DNA from: Endozoicomonas montiporae CL-33
Lineage (GTDB): Bacteria; Pseudomonadota; Gammaproteobacteria; Pseudomonadales; Endozoicomonadaceae
Length of the DNA: 64,000 nt
Reading direction: 5' to 3'
Assembly (NCBI RefSeq): GCF_001583435.1
Contig: NZ_CP013251.1
Location: forward strand, 5,097,215-5,161,214
The position numbers and the translations under genes were made by a program. A model generated the notes under the pieces. It saw only the letters and a program-made list of their open reading frames with translations, made no database searches and was not told where the DNA came from. How positions within the stretch are numbered: position 1 is the stretch's first letter; each line of letters opens with the position of its first letter. Positions 40,680 to 51,986 of the stretch are shown piece after piece.

Positions 40680-41699
40680 ATGAGATTCAGATCATTTCTG
40701 ATAGCAGCATCGTTGTGTATTGCTTTTCCTACTGTTTCTGCTGCCGATGTATTTTCCTGTCCTGATACTGATGAAATAACAATGATAAGAAATAACATGG
40801 AAAATACCCCTAGCTACAAAAAATGGCAATCAAACCTGCAAACTCCAACAAAAGGTATGCCAGAGGTACTCGCCACAGCCAAATACGAAAGCAATGGGGA
40901 GAACGACAAAACAGAAAGCCTGCACAGCAGCGATATGCCGTTTAAAATCCACTTTGTTGAAGCGGTTTACAGTAGCGCTATGACTTACACCTGCTACTAC
41001 GAAGCTGACCGCCATGATCTCAAAGGCTTGTCCGTTTCGTTGCGCCTCAGTGAGGCCTACATCCCTGGTTCAATTTACCTGCCACTACTGCTGGAGACTT
41101 CAGGCAAGCACTGGATCACGAACAAGCAGGATCACTGGACTGAGTACATGGAAGCAACATACAAAGTATGTAGTAAATCCGCAAAGGATTGTGCTTTCCA
41201 TCTGCCACGGGTCGCTGCCAGATCAAACGTCGAAACGCCTAAGCCTTCAAATCAGGCCGCTTCATTTCGCATCCATTTATCTCTTGCTCCTGACCCCACC
41301 CGCTTCGGAAAGGGGTTGTATCTGAAACAATTAAATTCAACCGAATACCAGTTTTTAGAGCCATTCGAAGGAAAAGCAATCAATGGTACTGGTATCACTC
41401 TGGTTGATAGCGACTTCTTTGTTGATATCAATGAGTACACCAAAGCCAGAGAAGGTAATCAGGACAATCAGGAATGCGACGTACACTCGAAATCTGCTGC
41501 CAAATGTTCCTGTTCTTCCGAAAACCTGAAAGCAGCGGTTAATGCCAATGGGCATGTTGTGCTGGATTTATTCGCAGCTTACAAAGAGGACTCATTCACG
41601 GTTGCCAAAGCGGATTGCAACCTGTTTTTTATCCCTGAGTTAACTGAAGAACATGAACCACATGACCATTCCATAGAACAAAATAAGGAAGAATTGTAA
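40680..41699 (+). CDS. Secreted protein of unknown function, paralogue 1
   Basis: The 339-aa protein has a signal peptide (FLIAASLCIAFPTVSA) and a cysteine-containing periplasmic or exported body. Shared with the neighbour at 42130: ADVFSCPD near the N-terminus, SLHSSDMPFKIHF, SAKDCAFHLP, DINEYTKAREGNQDNQEC and KCSCSSE. The even set of conserved cysteines suggests disulfides. The tail is His/Glu-rich (EEHEPHDHS). I recognise no domain. It was duplicated with the end of add and the start of acs. Confidence 0.8.
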   Translation: MRFRSFLIAASLCIAFPTVSAADVFSCPDTDEITMIRNNMENTPSYKKWQSNLQTPTKGMPEVLATAKYESNGENDKTESLHSSDMPFKIHFVEAVYSSAMTYTCYYEADRHDLKGLSVSLRLSEAYIPGSIYLPLLLETSGKHWITNKQDHWTEYMEATYKVCSKSAKDCAFHLPRVAARSNVETPKPSNQAASFRIHLSLAPDPTRFGKGLYLKQLNSTEYQFLEPFEGKAINGTGITLVDSDFFVDINEYTKAREGNQDNQECDVHSKSAAKCSCSSENLKAAVNANGHVVLDLFAAYKEDSFTVAKADCNLFFIPELTEEHEPHDHSIEQNKEEL

Positions 41700-42129
41700 A
41701 CACTTAGCCTGAAACAACATCATCCGGGAGAGGGGTCACTCTGAGACCTCTCCCGCTTTAAATTTTTCCAGACAGCTGCATCCCCACTTCTATACTGGTT
41801 GATCTTTCACCAAGAGATTCAGCCAATGTCTGATACGAACATCTATCCGGTTCCTGACCACTTTCAGCAAGCCTGGATGACACTCTGAAAAATTAGGTAT
41901 CAGTCGGGGTGATCGCATCTGCATCTATATGCCTATGATCCTCGAGGCAGTCTTTGCCATGCTGGCTTGCGCCAGAAGCGGAGCGGCTCATACTGAAGTC
42001 AACTGTTAATATTTTCACGGCAGGTCATATCAATGGCAAATCAATATAGCCTGCTGTCATTTGTGCTGGATATATTTCAATCCTGTGCCAACCTCATACC
42101 TACTAAATCAATGGGTTGAGGAGGTTGTA
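41700..42129. other. Joint of a tandem duplication (acs fragment, then add tail)
   Basis: From left to right: a copy of the acs leader (about 41760-41825), the first 20 codons of acs, an internal acs piece, then from about 41993 a copy of the end of add and its downstream spacer. Nothing else is coded. Confidence 0.85.
41826..41992 (+). pseudogene. Decayed 5' fragment of acs
   Basis: The frame opens as in acs ([15 protein letters not shown]) and then stops. A deletion follows, and from about 41914 the DNA matches acs 44033-44120, including the stretch for RVCIYMPMI with several substitutions. It ends abruptly where the add tail begins. Confidence 0.85.
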
Positions 42130-43197
42130 ATGATTAGATTCAGACCGTTCCTGATAGCAGCATTGTTGTGTATTGCTTTTCCTGCTGCTTCTGTTGCCAG
42201 CGTGTTTTCCTGCCCTGATGTTGATGAAATAACAATGACGGAAAATAAAGATGCACCTGACGACCGTCGATGGCAGGCCAGCCTGAAAAAACTGCCAAAA
42301 GGTATGCCTGCACTGTTTGCCAATGCCAGATTCATATCGAATGGAAAGTATGCTAAAGACTCCGGAGCAACGAAGAGTCTGCACAGCTCGGATATGCCTA
42401 TTAAAATTCACTTTCATGGAGCAATGTACCTTGATGACTCAACACTGACTTATGCATGCGCTTACATCGCTGATAACTCTGATTACTCAGGTCTGTTAAT
42501 TTTACTGCAACTCAGTGACATCTACATTCCGGAGTCTAATGAGATGCCCTTATTACTGATGCCTGCTGGCAAACACTGGCAACGTTACATTAACCATAGG
42601 GGAGCTTTGGAAGAGTCTATTACATTCAAAGCGTGCGAAAAATCTGCGAAGGATTGTGCTTTCCATCTACCATGGGGTGCTGTCAGATCAAAGACGGATA
42701 CTCCCAATAAATATGAAGGTAAAGAAGCATTATTAATCCAACTAATAGCAGATCCTTACCCCTATTATACCGATGACGACGATTGTGTTTCTTATAATCA
42801 AAACATCTTTAAAACGTACTTTTCTGAGTCAAATTCAGTCCAACATAGTCTTATAAATGGATTAAGAGAAAGCACCACATTTAATTACGCTCAAATCGAT
42901 CTGTATGATCACGGTTATATCGATATTAATGAGTTCACCAAAGCCAGAGAAGGTAACGAAGACAATCAAAAGTGCAACTTAGACTCGAGGCCTGTTGCTA
43001 AATGCTCCTGTTCTTCCACAAACTTCCTGAAAATGGCTAATGCAAAAAAAGGGCATGTTATGGTGGATTTATTCGCTGCTTACGACGATAAACACAAGGC
43101 GACCAATGCGGCTTGCAGCCTGTTTTTCATACCTGGTTCAACCAGACAGCCATTATTACCACACAAACATTCTGAAAGGCATGGTGGAGAACTCTGA
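42130..43197 (+). CDS. Secreted protein of unknown function, paralogue 2
   Basis: From the ATG at 42130 (GGAGG 8 bases upstream) the product is 355 aa; a longer reading from 42061 is rejected. It has a signal peptide (FLIAALLCIAFPAASVA) and the same pattern as paralogue 1: SVFSCPDVDEITM, SLHSSDMPIKIHF, SAKDCAFHLPWG, DINEFTKAREGNEDNQKC and KCSCSST. The middle (about 195-260) is diverged and longer, so the copies are not recent. Its TGA stop falls at the very start of structured RNA copy 2. Confidence 0.8.
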   Translation: MIRFRPFLIAALLCIAFPAASVASVFSCPDVDEITMTENKDAPDDRRWQASLKKLPKGMPALFANARFISNGKYAKDSGATKSLHSSDMPIKIHFHGAMYLDDSTLTYACAYIADNSDYSGLLILLQLSDIYIPESNEMPLLLMPAGKHWQRYINHRGALEESITFKACEKSAKDCAFHLPWGAVRSKTDTPNKYEGKEALLIQLIADPYPYYTDDDDCVSYNQNIFKTYFSESNSVQHSLINGLRESTTFNYAQIDLYDHGYIDINEFTKAREGNEDNQKCNLDSRPVAKCSCSSTNFLKMANAKKGHVMVDLFAAYDDKHKATNAACSLFFIPGSTRQPLLPHKHSERHGGEL

Positions 43198-43511
43198 CTC
43201 TCCCCGAACTTTCGGGCGAGGGTCCTTGATCGCTCAAGGACGTTTCTGTTTCACAGTTCGTTGCTCAGGGAACAGGCTTGATTATCGAATAAAAGTTCTA
43301 CAGTGGGAGCTTTTACGATGGCGAATCAACCCATGCTCCCCAAGTCTCACACGAACTCCGCAGACTTAACATCCCGTGTGCCCCACGGTAGGTCTACAAG
43401 AGACAGAAGCAGAGTAGCAAGTTACGTACAAACACGCAAACGGAATGCTTTACGCATTCCCGCCTTATATCCCCGCCCGCATTGGGCGAGGCTTTACGGC
43501 GAAATTGGTAA
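43192..43511 (+). ncRNA. Structured RNA repeat, copy 2 (~320 nt)
   Basis: This is the counterpart of 13590-13907, roughly 85-90% identical by eye. Stem changes keep pairing: TCCTTGA/TCAAGGA (43223-43240) against TTCTTGA/TCAAGAA, and GGAATGC/GCATTCC (43442-43460) against GGAACGC/GCGTTCC. In the AGTTCT and GTTAC arms, G-U pairs replace standard ones. The first hairpin is rebuilt as CCCGAA/TTCGGG. Both copies begin CTCTGACTCTCCCCG and end near TTTACGGCGAAAYTGGTAA. It sits between the secreted paralogue and acs. Confidence 0.7.
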
Positions 43512-43646
43512 AATCTCCGTATTTAAATAGCCGGGGAGGCTGTATAACTCAGGCAGCAACTCCCACAGTCAATTGAGTATAAATTTTTCCGGATAGCTGA
43601 ATACCCGCTTCTATACTGTTTGATCTTCAACCAAGAGATTTAGCCA

Positions 43647-45596
<1,950 letters not shown>

Positions 45597-45615
45597 AAAA
45601 GCTCCGGTACACAAT

Positions 45616-46323
45616 ATGGATATTCTGATCACAGGTGGTAATGGCGGTATTGGTCTGGCAATGGTACAAGCCATTCTGAATACCATGCCTGATGCCACTG
45701 TTCATGCCACCTGGCGATCAAAGGAGCCAGAGTTTCAGCATAATAACCTTGTCTGGCATTCGCTGGACCTGACCGATGAGTCACAGATAGAAAACCTGTC
45801 CAAGAGGCTTTCAAAACTGGACTGGCTAATAAACGCTGCCGGGCTTCTGCACAATCAGACTCACATGCCTGAAAAAACCATACAGAGCATTGAGTCTGAT
45901 TTCTTTCTTGAAAGCCTGAAAGCCAACACACTTCCCAGCCTGTTGCTCGCGCGATATTTTCAACCCGCCCTCAAGCAGTCTGAAGACAGTCGTTTTGCCG
46001 TCATTTCAGCCAGAGTTGGCAGTATCTCGGACAACTATCTGGGAGGCTGGATCAGTTATCGCTGCGCCAAAGCCGCCCTGAACATGGCATTGAAAACGAT
46101 CAGTATTGAATGGAAAAGAACCGTTCCAAAATGCACTGTTCTGGCACTGCATCCGGGCACAACGAACACCCCGCTTTCCAAGCCATTCCAAAGGAATGTG
46201 TCGCCGGAAAAATTGTTCAGCCCTGAGAAATCCGTTCAACAGCTATTGAACGTTATTAAAACGTCGTCGTCTGATAGCACAGGACAGTTTCTGGCTTACG
46301 ATGGAACCGAACTACCTTGGTGA
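45616..46323 (+). CDS. Short-chain dehydrogenase/reductase
   Basis: This is a 235-aa Rossmann-fold NAD(P)-dependent oxidoreductase of the classical SDR type. The cofactor motif TGGNGGIG lies at residues 6-13, INAAG near 75, the catalytic Ser in AVISARVGSIS and Tyr-x-x-x-Lys in YRCAKAALNMA. It resembles CsgA/C-factor-like SDRs. It is probably co-transcribed with acs. The substrate is unknown. Confidence 0.85.
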   Translation: MDILITGGNGGIGLAMVQAILNTMPDATVHATWRSKEPEFQHNNLVWHSLDLTDESQIENLSKRLSKLDWLINAAGLLHNQTHMPEKTIQSIESDFFLESLKANTLPSLLLARYFQPALKQSEDSRFAVISARVGSISDNYLGGWISYRCAKAALNMALKTISIEWKRTVPKCTVLALHPGTTNTPLSKPFQRNVSPEKLFSPEKSVQQLLNVIKTSSSDSTGQFLAYDGTELPW

Positions 46324-46369
46324 TGCTGGTCACCAGCAACAAACTGGTGACAACAGCAGAAAGAGTTCG

Positions 46370-46936
46370 TCAGAACTGATACTGCAGGCCAACACTGATC
46401 AGATGTTCTCTAGCTTTTTTACTGGTTGTATAAACACCAAACCGGGGCTGATCAAACTGATTGTATCGATAGTCGATCCGGGCTGACATTCTCTCATCAA
46501 ACCGGAAGCGCCCACCAAACCCCAGTGACCAACCATTTTTATCCTGACTGAAGCTGGCATTGTTGGCAGGCTCTTTGAGTTTGAACTCACTTCTGACCAG
46601 TCCTGCCCGTCCATAAAGGTCAATGCTTTGAGTTACTGGTACTCCCACAAGACCACTGATACCGAGAATGTTCTGCTTTTCATACTCTGGATGCCTCGAC
46701 TTCATGGTCGCTTCATTCCAGATAAAATCCGCTTCTGCGGCAATAAACAGTGACGGGAAACTCAACTCATAACCGGCGTAAGCACCGTAACTGAAGAAGT
46801 TTGACTGACGGGAAGTGCTGACGTTGGACAAATCGCCCTTGATCATCGAAGTGCCGATTTGCCCACCGACATAAAGCCCGTTGGCGGAGACCGGAAGCGA
46901 TGCGCAGAGGAGTAATACTGTGGAAATTTTCCTCAT
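46370..46936 (-). CDS. Small outer-membrane beta-barrel protein
   Basis: The 188-aa product has a signal peptide (MRKISTVLLLCASLPVSA) and an eight-strand barrel pattern (GLYVGGQIGTSMIKG, GAYAGYEL, LYGRAGLVRSEF, WSLGFGGRFRF, ISVGLQYQF). The terminal Phe is the BAM signal. It is OmpA/OmpW/Ail-like in size, with no periplasmic domain. The function is unknown; adhesion or surface protection are common for such barrels. Confidence 0.8.
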   Translation of the reverse strand: MRKISTVLLLCASLPVSANGLYVGGQIGTSMIKGDLSNVSTSRQSNFFSYGAYAGYELSFPSLFIAAEADFIWNEATMKSRHPEYEKQNILGISGLVGVPVTQSIDLYGRAGLVRSEFKLKEPANNASFSQDKNGWSLGFGGRFRFDERMSARIDYRYNQFDQPRFGVYTTSKKAREHLISVGLQYQF

Positions 46937-47051
46937 CTCAGTTTCCTTCCTTTATTGCTGGTCGTTTTATGGGAAACTGAGATTAATGAAACAATACTGC
47001 CTTTCAGGCTGCACTGATGTAAGGCAATCTTTCCGTCGATCAGGCGGCTTC

Positions 47052-47369
47052 TTATCCGCCTGATCGTTTGGCGTCATAACCTTCTTTTTTCAGTACATCA
47101 ACCATAACGTCCACATGGTCGCCCTGTAATTCAATGTTGCCATCTTTAACAGAACCGCCACCGCCTGCCCGTTTTTTCAGTTTTTTGGCAAAGGCTTTCA
47201 GGTCATTACCTGCCAGCGGCAGACCACTGATAACCGTTACCGTTTTTCCGCCGCGTCCTTTTTTTTCCGGACGCACACGGACATTACCATCACCGATGGT
47301 TGCCTGTTCAGGCTTCTCTTCTTTTACACGACCAACGTCGGTTGAATAAACCAGTCTGCTGTTGCTCAT
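47052..47369 (-). CDS. yciH: SUI1/eIF1-like translation factor YciH
   Basis: The 105-aa protein has an N-terminal tail (SNSRLVYSTDVGRV) and the SUI1 fold (KTVTVISGLPLAG, LKKRAGGGGSVKDG, IELQGDH). YciH is reported to affect start-codon fidelity. It lies 10 bp downstream of the HD hydrolase gene. A 10-bp-stem hairpin (GATCAGGCGG/CCGCCTGATC) overlaps its stop codon. Confidence 0.93.
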   Translation of the reverse strand: MSNSRLVYSTDVGRVKEEKPEQATIGDGNVRVRPEKKGRGGKTVTVISGLPLAGNDLKAFAKKLKKRAGGGGSVKDGNIELQGDHVDVMVDVLKKEGYDAKRSGG

Positions 47370-47379
47370 CGTTACTTTC

Positions 47380-47973
47380 CTAAGGTTTCAACCAACCTTT
47401 CTCTACCGCCAGATCAATCTGGCTTAATGCATATTCATGAAGCTCGGGAGCCACGCTTTCCAGATACTGGTTGCGCTTCAGCACTTGGGCACGACTGATG
47501 GAATGCTTTGACCAGCTGCCGCCATTATTGTCCATATTCTGCAGCAGAGGCAGCATGCAATCCATGGCTTTGGCAAAACGGGCGTCGTGGGTTTCCAGAG
47601 CCTCAAACTCCTGCCACAGTGCCATGACATAATCCCGCTGACATTCTGGCAGCAAGCCAAACAACCGCTCAGCGGCTTTGATTTCTTTATCTTCCTGACC
47701 CGCCACCTGATTGGCATCAAACACGAACGCATCACCGGCATCAATTTCGACAATATCGTGAATCAGCAGCATGATCGTCACACGATGAATATCCACCGGC
47801 TTAGACACATAATCCACCAGCAACGTCGCCATCATGGCAATGTGCCAGCTATGCTCGGCACTGTTTTCCTGTCGGCTGTTTTCCGACTTCACCATGGTCT
47901 GACGGTACACCGACTTGAGTTTATCTAATTCATTTATAAACTCGATTTGCTGCTTCAGGTTCTCAGCAGACAT
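47380..47973 (-). CDS. HD-domain hydrolase (YfbR-like 5'-nucleotidase family)
   Basis: This is a 197-aa metal-dependent phosphohydrolase. Metal ligands are in EHSWHIAMM (first His), LLIHDIVEIDAGD (His-Asp) and a later Asp near AKAMDCMLP. It is similar in layout to YfbR/HDDC2 5'-deoxynucleotidases, so nucleotide turnover is likely. It is transcribed together with yciH. Confidence 0.85.
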   Translation of the reverse strand: MSAENLKQQIEFINELDKLKSVYRQTMVKSENSRQENSAEHSWHIAMMATLLVDYVSKPVDIHRVTIMLLIHDIVEIDAGDAFVFDANQVAGQEDKEIKAAERLFGLLPECQRDYVMALWQEFEALETHDARFAKAMDCMLPLLQNMDNNGGSWSKHSISRAQVLKRNQYLESVAPELHEYALSQIDLAVEKGWLKP

Positions 47974-48088
47974 AAGGCTCCTTACACACGATTAATTAAA
48001 CACTATTCATTCAGGAATCATTTCAGGAAGTATTCCGCAAAGGCTTTGCTGACTCACATACACAGAAAGCCTTTGCGGTTGGCGGGGC

Positions 48089-49210
48089 TCAGCCCTGCTC
48101 TAACAGACGACGCAGGTCGATGATTGCGGCATTAGCGCGGGAAATATAATTCGCCATAACGAGGGAGTGATTAGCCAGAATGCCAAAACCACTGCCATTC
48201 AGAATAACCGGACTCCAGACAGTATCCTGAGTGGCTTCCAGCTCACGAATGATCTGACGCAGGCTGACGGTGGCATTTTTCTTTTCCAGCACATCGGCAA
48301 AGTCTACTTCTACCGCTTTCAGTAAATGGATCAGCGCGTAAGCCGTACCACGACTTTCATAGAAAACATCATCAATTTTGTTCCATGGTGTTTTCACATC
48401 CACCACATCATCTGCGGATGTTGATTGTTGCGCCGCTGCATCGCCAGCCAGATCCGTGTTCAATCTTGGTTTCCCAACACTGGCACTCAAACGCTGGGAC
48501 AGACTGCCAAGACGGGTTTCCACATCAGCCAGCCAGCGGGTCAGGTTATCTGCCCGGGCATAGAACTGTGCGGGGTCATCCTTGCGTGGCAAACGGTTCA
48601 TATAGCTTTCCAGCTTCTCGATGCCACGACGATACTCTTTTTCACTGGATGGCAGAATCCAGCTTTTGGAATCGAAGTTAAACTGTGGCTCGGCAATCGC
48701 AAGGTCGGCATCTTCACGGGACTGAGACTGCGAACGGCTCATATCCTTACGCAGAGCCCTTGCCATATCCCGCACCTGAATCAGAACACCCAGTTCCCAG
48801 TTCGGCATATTATCGAGAAACACACCGGGCGGCATAATGTCATTGCGGATATAACCACCGCGTTTGGTCAGCAGGGTATCTGCCAGACGGTACAAAGCTG
48901 CAGTGGTGGTATAGCCGGTAACGACTTCACCGCCATTGGCTTCGGCCAGCAGCTCTGCATTTTCTTTCACCGAAAAAGGCTTGGGAGGAATGCTCCAGTA
49001 AATACCCAGAGCAGAGTAAAAAATCACAATAACAGCCAGAATGCCTGCCGCGCCCCTGCCACTGACTTTTCCTTTGATGGCACTCAGTGAATTCGCAAAG
49101 GCACCTGAAAAACTGCAACCTTGTAACTTACTGCCTGACTCGCCACTTAACTTGCCGGTTATTTTCTGCATTGTTGTAGAAATGCGCTCTTTGATCTCAT
49201 CCAGAGCCAT
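48089..49210 (-). CDS. DUF2333 family membrane-anchored protein
   Basis: The 373-aa protein has one transmembrane helix at about 55-73 (AAGILAVIVIFYSALGIYW) and a large C-terminal, probably periplasmic, domain. LADTLLTKRGGYIRNDIMPPGVFLDNMPNWE is a highly conserved family stretch. DUF2333 proteins have no fixed function. It follows lapD by 67 bp on the same strand, so it may belong to that transcript. Confidence 0.88.
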   Translation of the reverse strand: MALDEIKERISTTMQKITGKLSGESGSKLQGCSFSGAFANSLSAIKGKVSGRGAAGILAVIVIFYSALGIYWSIPPKPFSVKENAELLAEANGGEVVTGYTTTAALYRLADTLLTKRGGYIRNDIMPPGVFLDNMPNWELGVLIQVRDMARALRKDMSRSQSQSREDADLAIAEPQFNFDSKSWILPSSEKEYRRGIEKLESYMNRLPRKDDPAQFYARADNLTRWLADVETRLGSLSQRLSASVGKPRLNTDLAGDAAAQQSTSADDVVDVKTPWNKIDDVFYESRGTAYALIHLLKAVEVDFADVLEKKNATVSLRQIIRELEATQDTVWSPVILNGSGFGILANHSLVMANYISRANAAIIDLRRLLEQG

Positions 49211-49277
49211 AATGTCCTCACCACCATTCCAGCCGTAAGGCGCATTATCCTCTATTCATGCACGGAGGGCGAGTGTT

Positions 49278-51230
49278 TCAGAGCCTCTGTGGCCGACCGA
49301 GATAATATCCCTGACCACCCTGAACGCCGAGTTCCTGCAGTTGTAACCAGTCTTCTTCCTGTTCAACATCCTGCGCCAAGAGCAGAATATCGCGACTCTT
49401 TGCCAGCATGGCCAGCGTCCGGATATAAAACTGGTTACCCTGATTGTTGCAGAGCCCACGCACAAAACTGCCATCGACCTTGATGTAATCGAGCTCCAGC
49501 TCATGCAGGCTGGTGATGGAACGACTGGCAATACCGAAATGATCGATAGAAAAACGGCAGCCGGTTTTCACCAGTCGCCTGACAAGATAGGGCATTGCTT
49601 CACCCGCCATCACCAGAGTTCGCTCGGGAACTTCCAGTATCAACCTGGCTGTCACATCGGGTACGGCATTTAACGTTTCCAGTAACCAGCCTGTAAATCC
49701 GTCATCCAGCAAAGAGCGCGGAGAGAGATTGACACAGTAACGCGTCTTGCCATCATCTTTGCGCATATGCACGATCAGTGTTTCAACCACCAATTTGTCA
49801 AAATCGGCATGGAGATCAAACCGTTCCACCATAGGCAGAAAAGCTTCTGCCGGAGCCAATTCTCCCAACAGCCGGAGGCGGGCAAACACTTCTCTGAAGA
49901 CAGATTTTCGATCAGTGTTGTAAACGGTCTGAACAAACAGCTCGACTTCCTGCCCTTTCAATACCTGTTTTAACGACTCCTGCCAGTTACCCTCACTCCA
50001 GTGGTGATAGGGCTGATCATGACTGCCATCGACTTGTTTCACTTCCCAGCCGCTTCTTCCGGACTGATGCTGAAGCCCCCGGAGCAACCGGTCTGATTCC
50101 TGAATGATTTCCTCTGCATTGGTTCTGCCCACATGGGTTACCGTTGCAATGTGCAGGCGATCCTGACCGTCCTCACTCAGAAAGAAAGGCAATGAAGCCA
50201 TTGCCCGAAAGCAAGCTTCAGTGACCCGTCGGCTTTGCTCCAGATCACAGGCAGGGACAAAGACACAAAACACCGTACCACTGCGCCGACCGACCACCGC
50301 TTCCGGCCAGGTCTCAACCGTTCTGCTGATTCGACCGGCAATATCCACCAACAGCAAATCAGCCGCATTCCGGCCATTCTTCTTGTTAAAGCCATCCAGC
50401 CCGGAAATCTGTGCCATTAACAAAGCACCGCCAGATTCGCCACGCTCTTCATCCTGCAAAACATTAGCAATGCGGTCATCAAAAGCCCGGCGGTTCAAAA
50501 TACCCGTGAGGGCATCTTTGACCGAGCGTTTGCGCAACTCTTCGGTGAGCATCATTTTTTCGGCAAACTGTTCCTCCAGATTGCCTGCCATACGGTTCAT
50601 TGCCTCAACCACACGGCGCAGATCTTTGTTTTTTGGCAATACATTCTGCTGAACAAATGATCGCTCACAAATAGCGTTTGCCTGTTTTTCCAGTTTTTTC
50701 AACGGACGAAGAGTTACGTTAAGAAGAAGGTTCAGCCCCAGAATCGCCAGTAAGAGTCCTCCACCAAAGAGCAATAAACCATGCAGAGTCTTACTCCACA
50801 AACTCCGATAGGCATTACCCGGATGACTCGCCACAAAAATAATGCCTGCCGGCATCCATCCCCGGTTCACTTCGGACGCCACCATGGGAGCTTCAAGATT
50901 AACCAGTTTGATAAACCACACTGGCACATCATCCAGCCGCAGTTCATGCTGACTGCTCGCAATCAGGTTGCCATTTTGATCAACAAAACGGATCAGACGG
51001 TAATAACCCCTGTCAAACACCACATCCACCAGAGAATCTATAGCCGCTTTATTGTCAGGCTCGGTGGTTGCAATCGCCACTCCAAGAGACGTAGCCGTGT
51101 CCTGAGCGTGGGACTCCAGCTGATCCTGCAAATAGCTGCGGGCATCAATGATGTTCATGACAAAACTGCCCGAAAACAGCAGAAGCAGCAGGATTGTCAG
51201 ATACAGCGCCAGTTCCCTGATTAAAGTCAT
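49278..51230 (-). CDS. lapD: LapD-like c-di-GMP receptor
   Basis: This is an inner-membrane receptor that, with c-di-GMP bound, sequesters the protease LapG and so keeps a giant adhesin on the surface. It has 650 aa: TM1 (about 7-28), a LapD/MoxY periplasmic domain, TM2 (about 150-172), HAMP, then degenerate GGDEF and EAL domains. The GGDEF site reads RSGTVF, and the EAL motif reads EVFARL, so both are likely inactive and ligand-binding only. The start overlaps lapG by ATGA. Its partner gene is broken here. Confidence 0.9.
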   Translation of the reverse strand: MTLIRELALYLTILLLLLFSGSFVMNIIDARSYLQDQLESHAQDTATSLGVAIATTEPDNKAAIDSLVDVVFDRGYYRLIRFVDQNGNLIASSQHELRLDDVPVWFIKLVNLEAPMVASEVNRGWMPAGIIFVASHPGNAYRSLWSKTLHGLLLFGGGLLLAILGLNLLLNVTLRPLKKLEKQANAICERSFVQQNVLPKNKDLRRVVEAMNRMAGNLEEQFAEKMMLTEELRKRSVKDALTGILNRRAFDDRIANVLQDEERGESGGALLMAQISGLDGFNKKNGRNAADLLLVDIAGRISRTVETWPEAVVGRRSGTVFCVFVPACDLEQSRRVTEACFRAMASLPFFLSEDGQDRLHIATVTHVGRTNAEEIIQESDRLLRGLQHQSGRSGWEVKQVDGSHDQPYHHWSEGNWQESLKQVLKGQEVELFVQTVYNTDRKSVFREVFARLRLLGELAPAEAFLPMVERFDLHADFDKLVVETLIVHMRKDDGKTRYCVNLSPRSLLDDGFTGWLLETLNAVPDVTARLILEVPERTLVMAGEAMPYLVRRLVKTGCRFSIDHFGIASRSITSLHELELDYIKVDGSFVRGLCNNQGNQFYIRTLAMLAKSRDILLLAQDVEQEEDWLQLQELGVQGGQGYYLGRPQRL

Positions 51231-51617
51231 GGTTTTGTCCCTGTTTTCGGTCCGGGTTTTCTGGTCTCGTCTTTAGGCGTCTGGCTTAAATCATCATCCA
51301 GTTCCGAGCCCAGCCGTTCCCTCAATTCCATCCATAAACTGATCCGGTCAGCCTTGCCGACTCTTACACCTTTACCTCGCTGGCGGGAAATCCACAAGCC
51401 ATCACCATTAAAGTTATAAACCGGCTTCAAGTCTTTGCGTTCACTGGCAGGCAGGATTTTGCCCTCAAGGTTATCCAGTACCAGAGGCTCCTGTCCGGTC
51501 TTTGGGTAATACGTCAGCACCATATGCGCCTGATCGATTCTTAACGCTTTAACATACGTAATCCGCAACCGTTCATCAGCTACTCCCAGCTCCCTGAGGG
51601 TAAAATATTTGGCAATG

Positions 51618-51625
51618 GAAAAGTC
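51618..51625. repeat. Target-site duplication, left
   Basis: GAAAAGTC directly precedes the IS left end and is repeated exactly at 52481-52488 after its right end. Eight bases is within the 8-10 bp range usual for IS1 elements. Confidence 0.92.
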
Positions 51626-51704
51626 GGTAGTGGCACAGTTCTGTGATTCTAGCCCTGTCTGCTAAAATACGACATTCGGCAACTTTGAAAAATGCGGTTT
51701 AAAA

Positions 51705-51986
51705 ATGTGCCTTACGCAAGTCCTCTGTACAACATGTGGCAGTAACCAAGTTCGGCCTTTCGGATACAGCACTCATGATGTTCCACGATACTATTGCTGT
51801 AATGACAAATGTGAAATCAAAACCTTCATGCTTGAATATCGCTACAAGGCCTGTGAGCCTGGCGTTAAAGAAAAAATCATCGATATGGCAATAAATGGCA
51901 GCGGAATCAGGGATACAAGTAAAGTACTCGGAATAAGCAAGACAACAGTAATAAAGACTCTAAAAAAAAAGAAAGCGGTCTGGTAA
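51705..51986 (+). CDS. insA: IS1 InsA-like protein
   Basis: The 93-aa zinc-finger/HTH protein carries CTTCGSNQVRPFG with paired cysteines, YYCCNDKCEIKTF, and KIIDMAINGSGIRDTSKVLGI, closely matching IS1 InsA. In IS1, InsA binds the ends and represses transposition. A run of nine A (51962-51970) near its end is the likely frameshift site to InsAB'. Confidence 0.9.
   Translation: MCLTQVLCTTCGSNQVRPFGYSTHDVPRYYCCNDKCEIKTFMLEYRYKACEPGVKEKIIDMAINGSGIRDTSKVLGISKTTVIKTLKKKKAVW

Noticed and set aside
42061-42129. Upstream extension of secreted paralogue 2
   Set aside because: The ATG at 42130 has a strong ribosome site and begins the signal peptide; the extension is copied spacer DNA.
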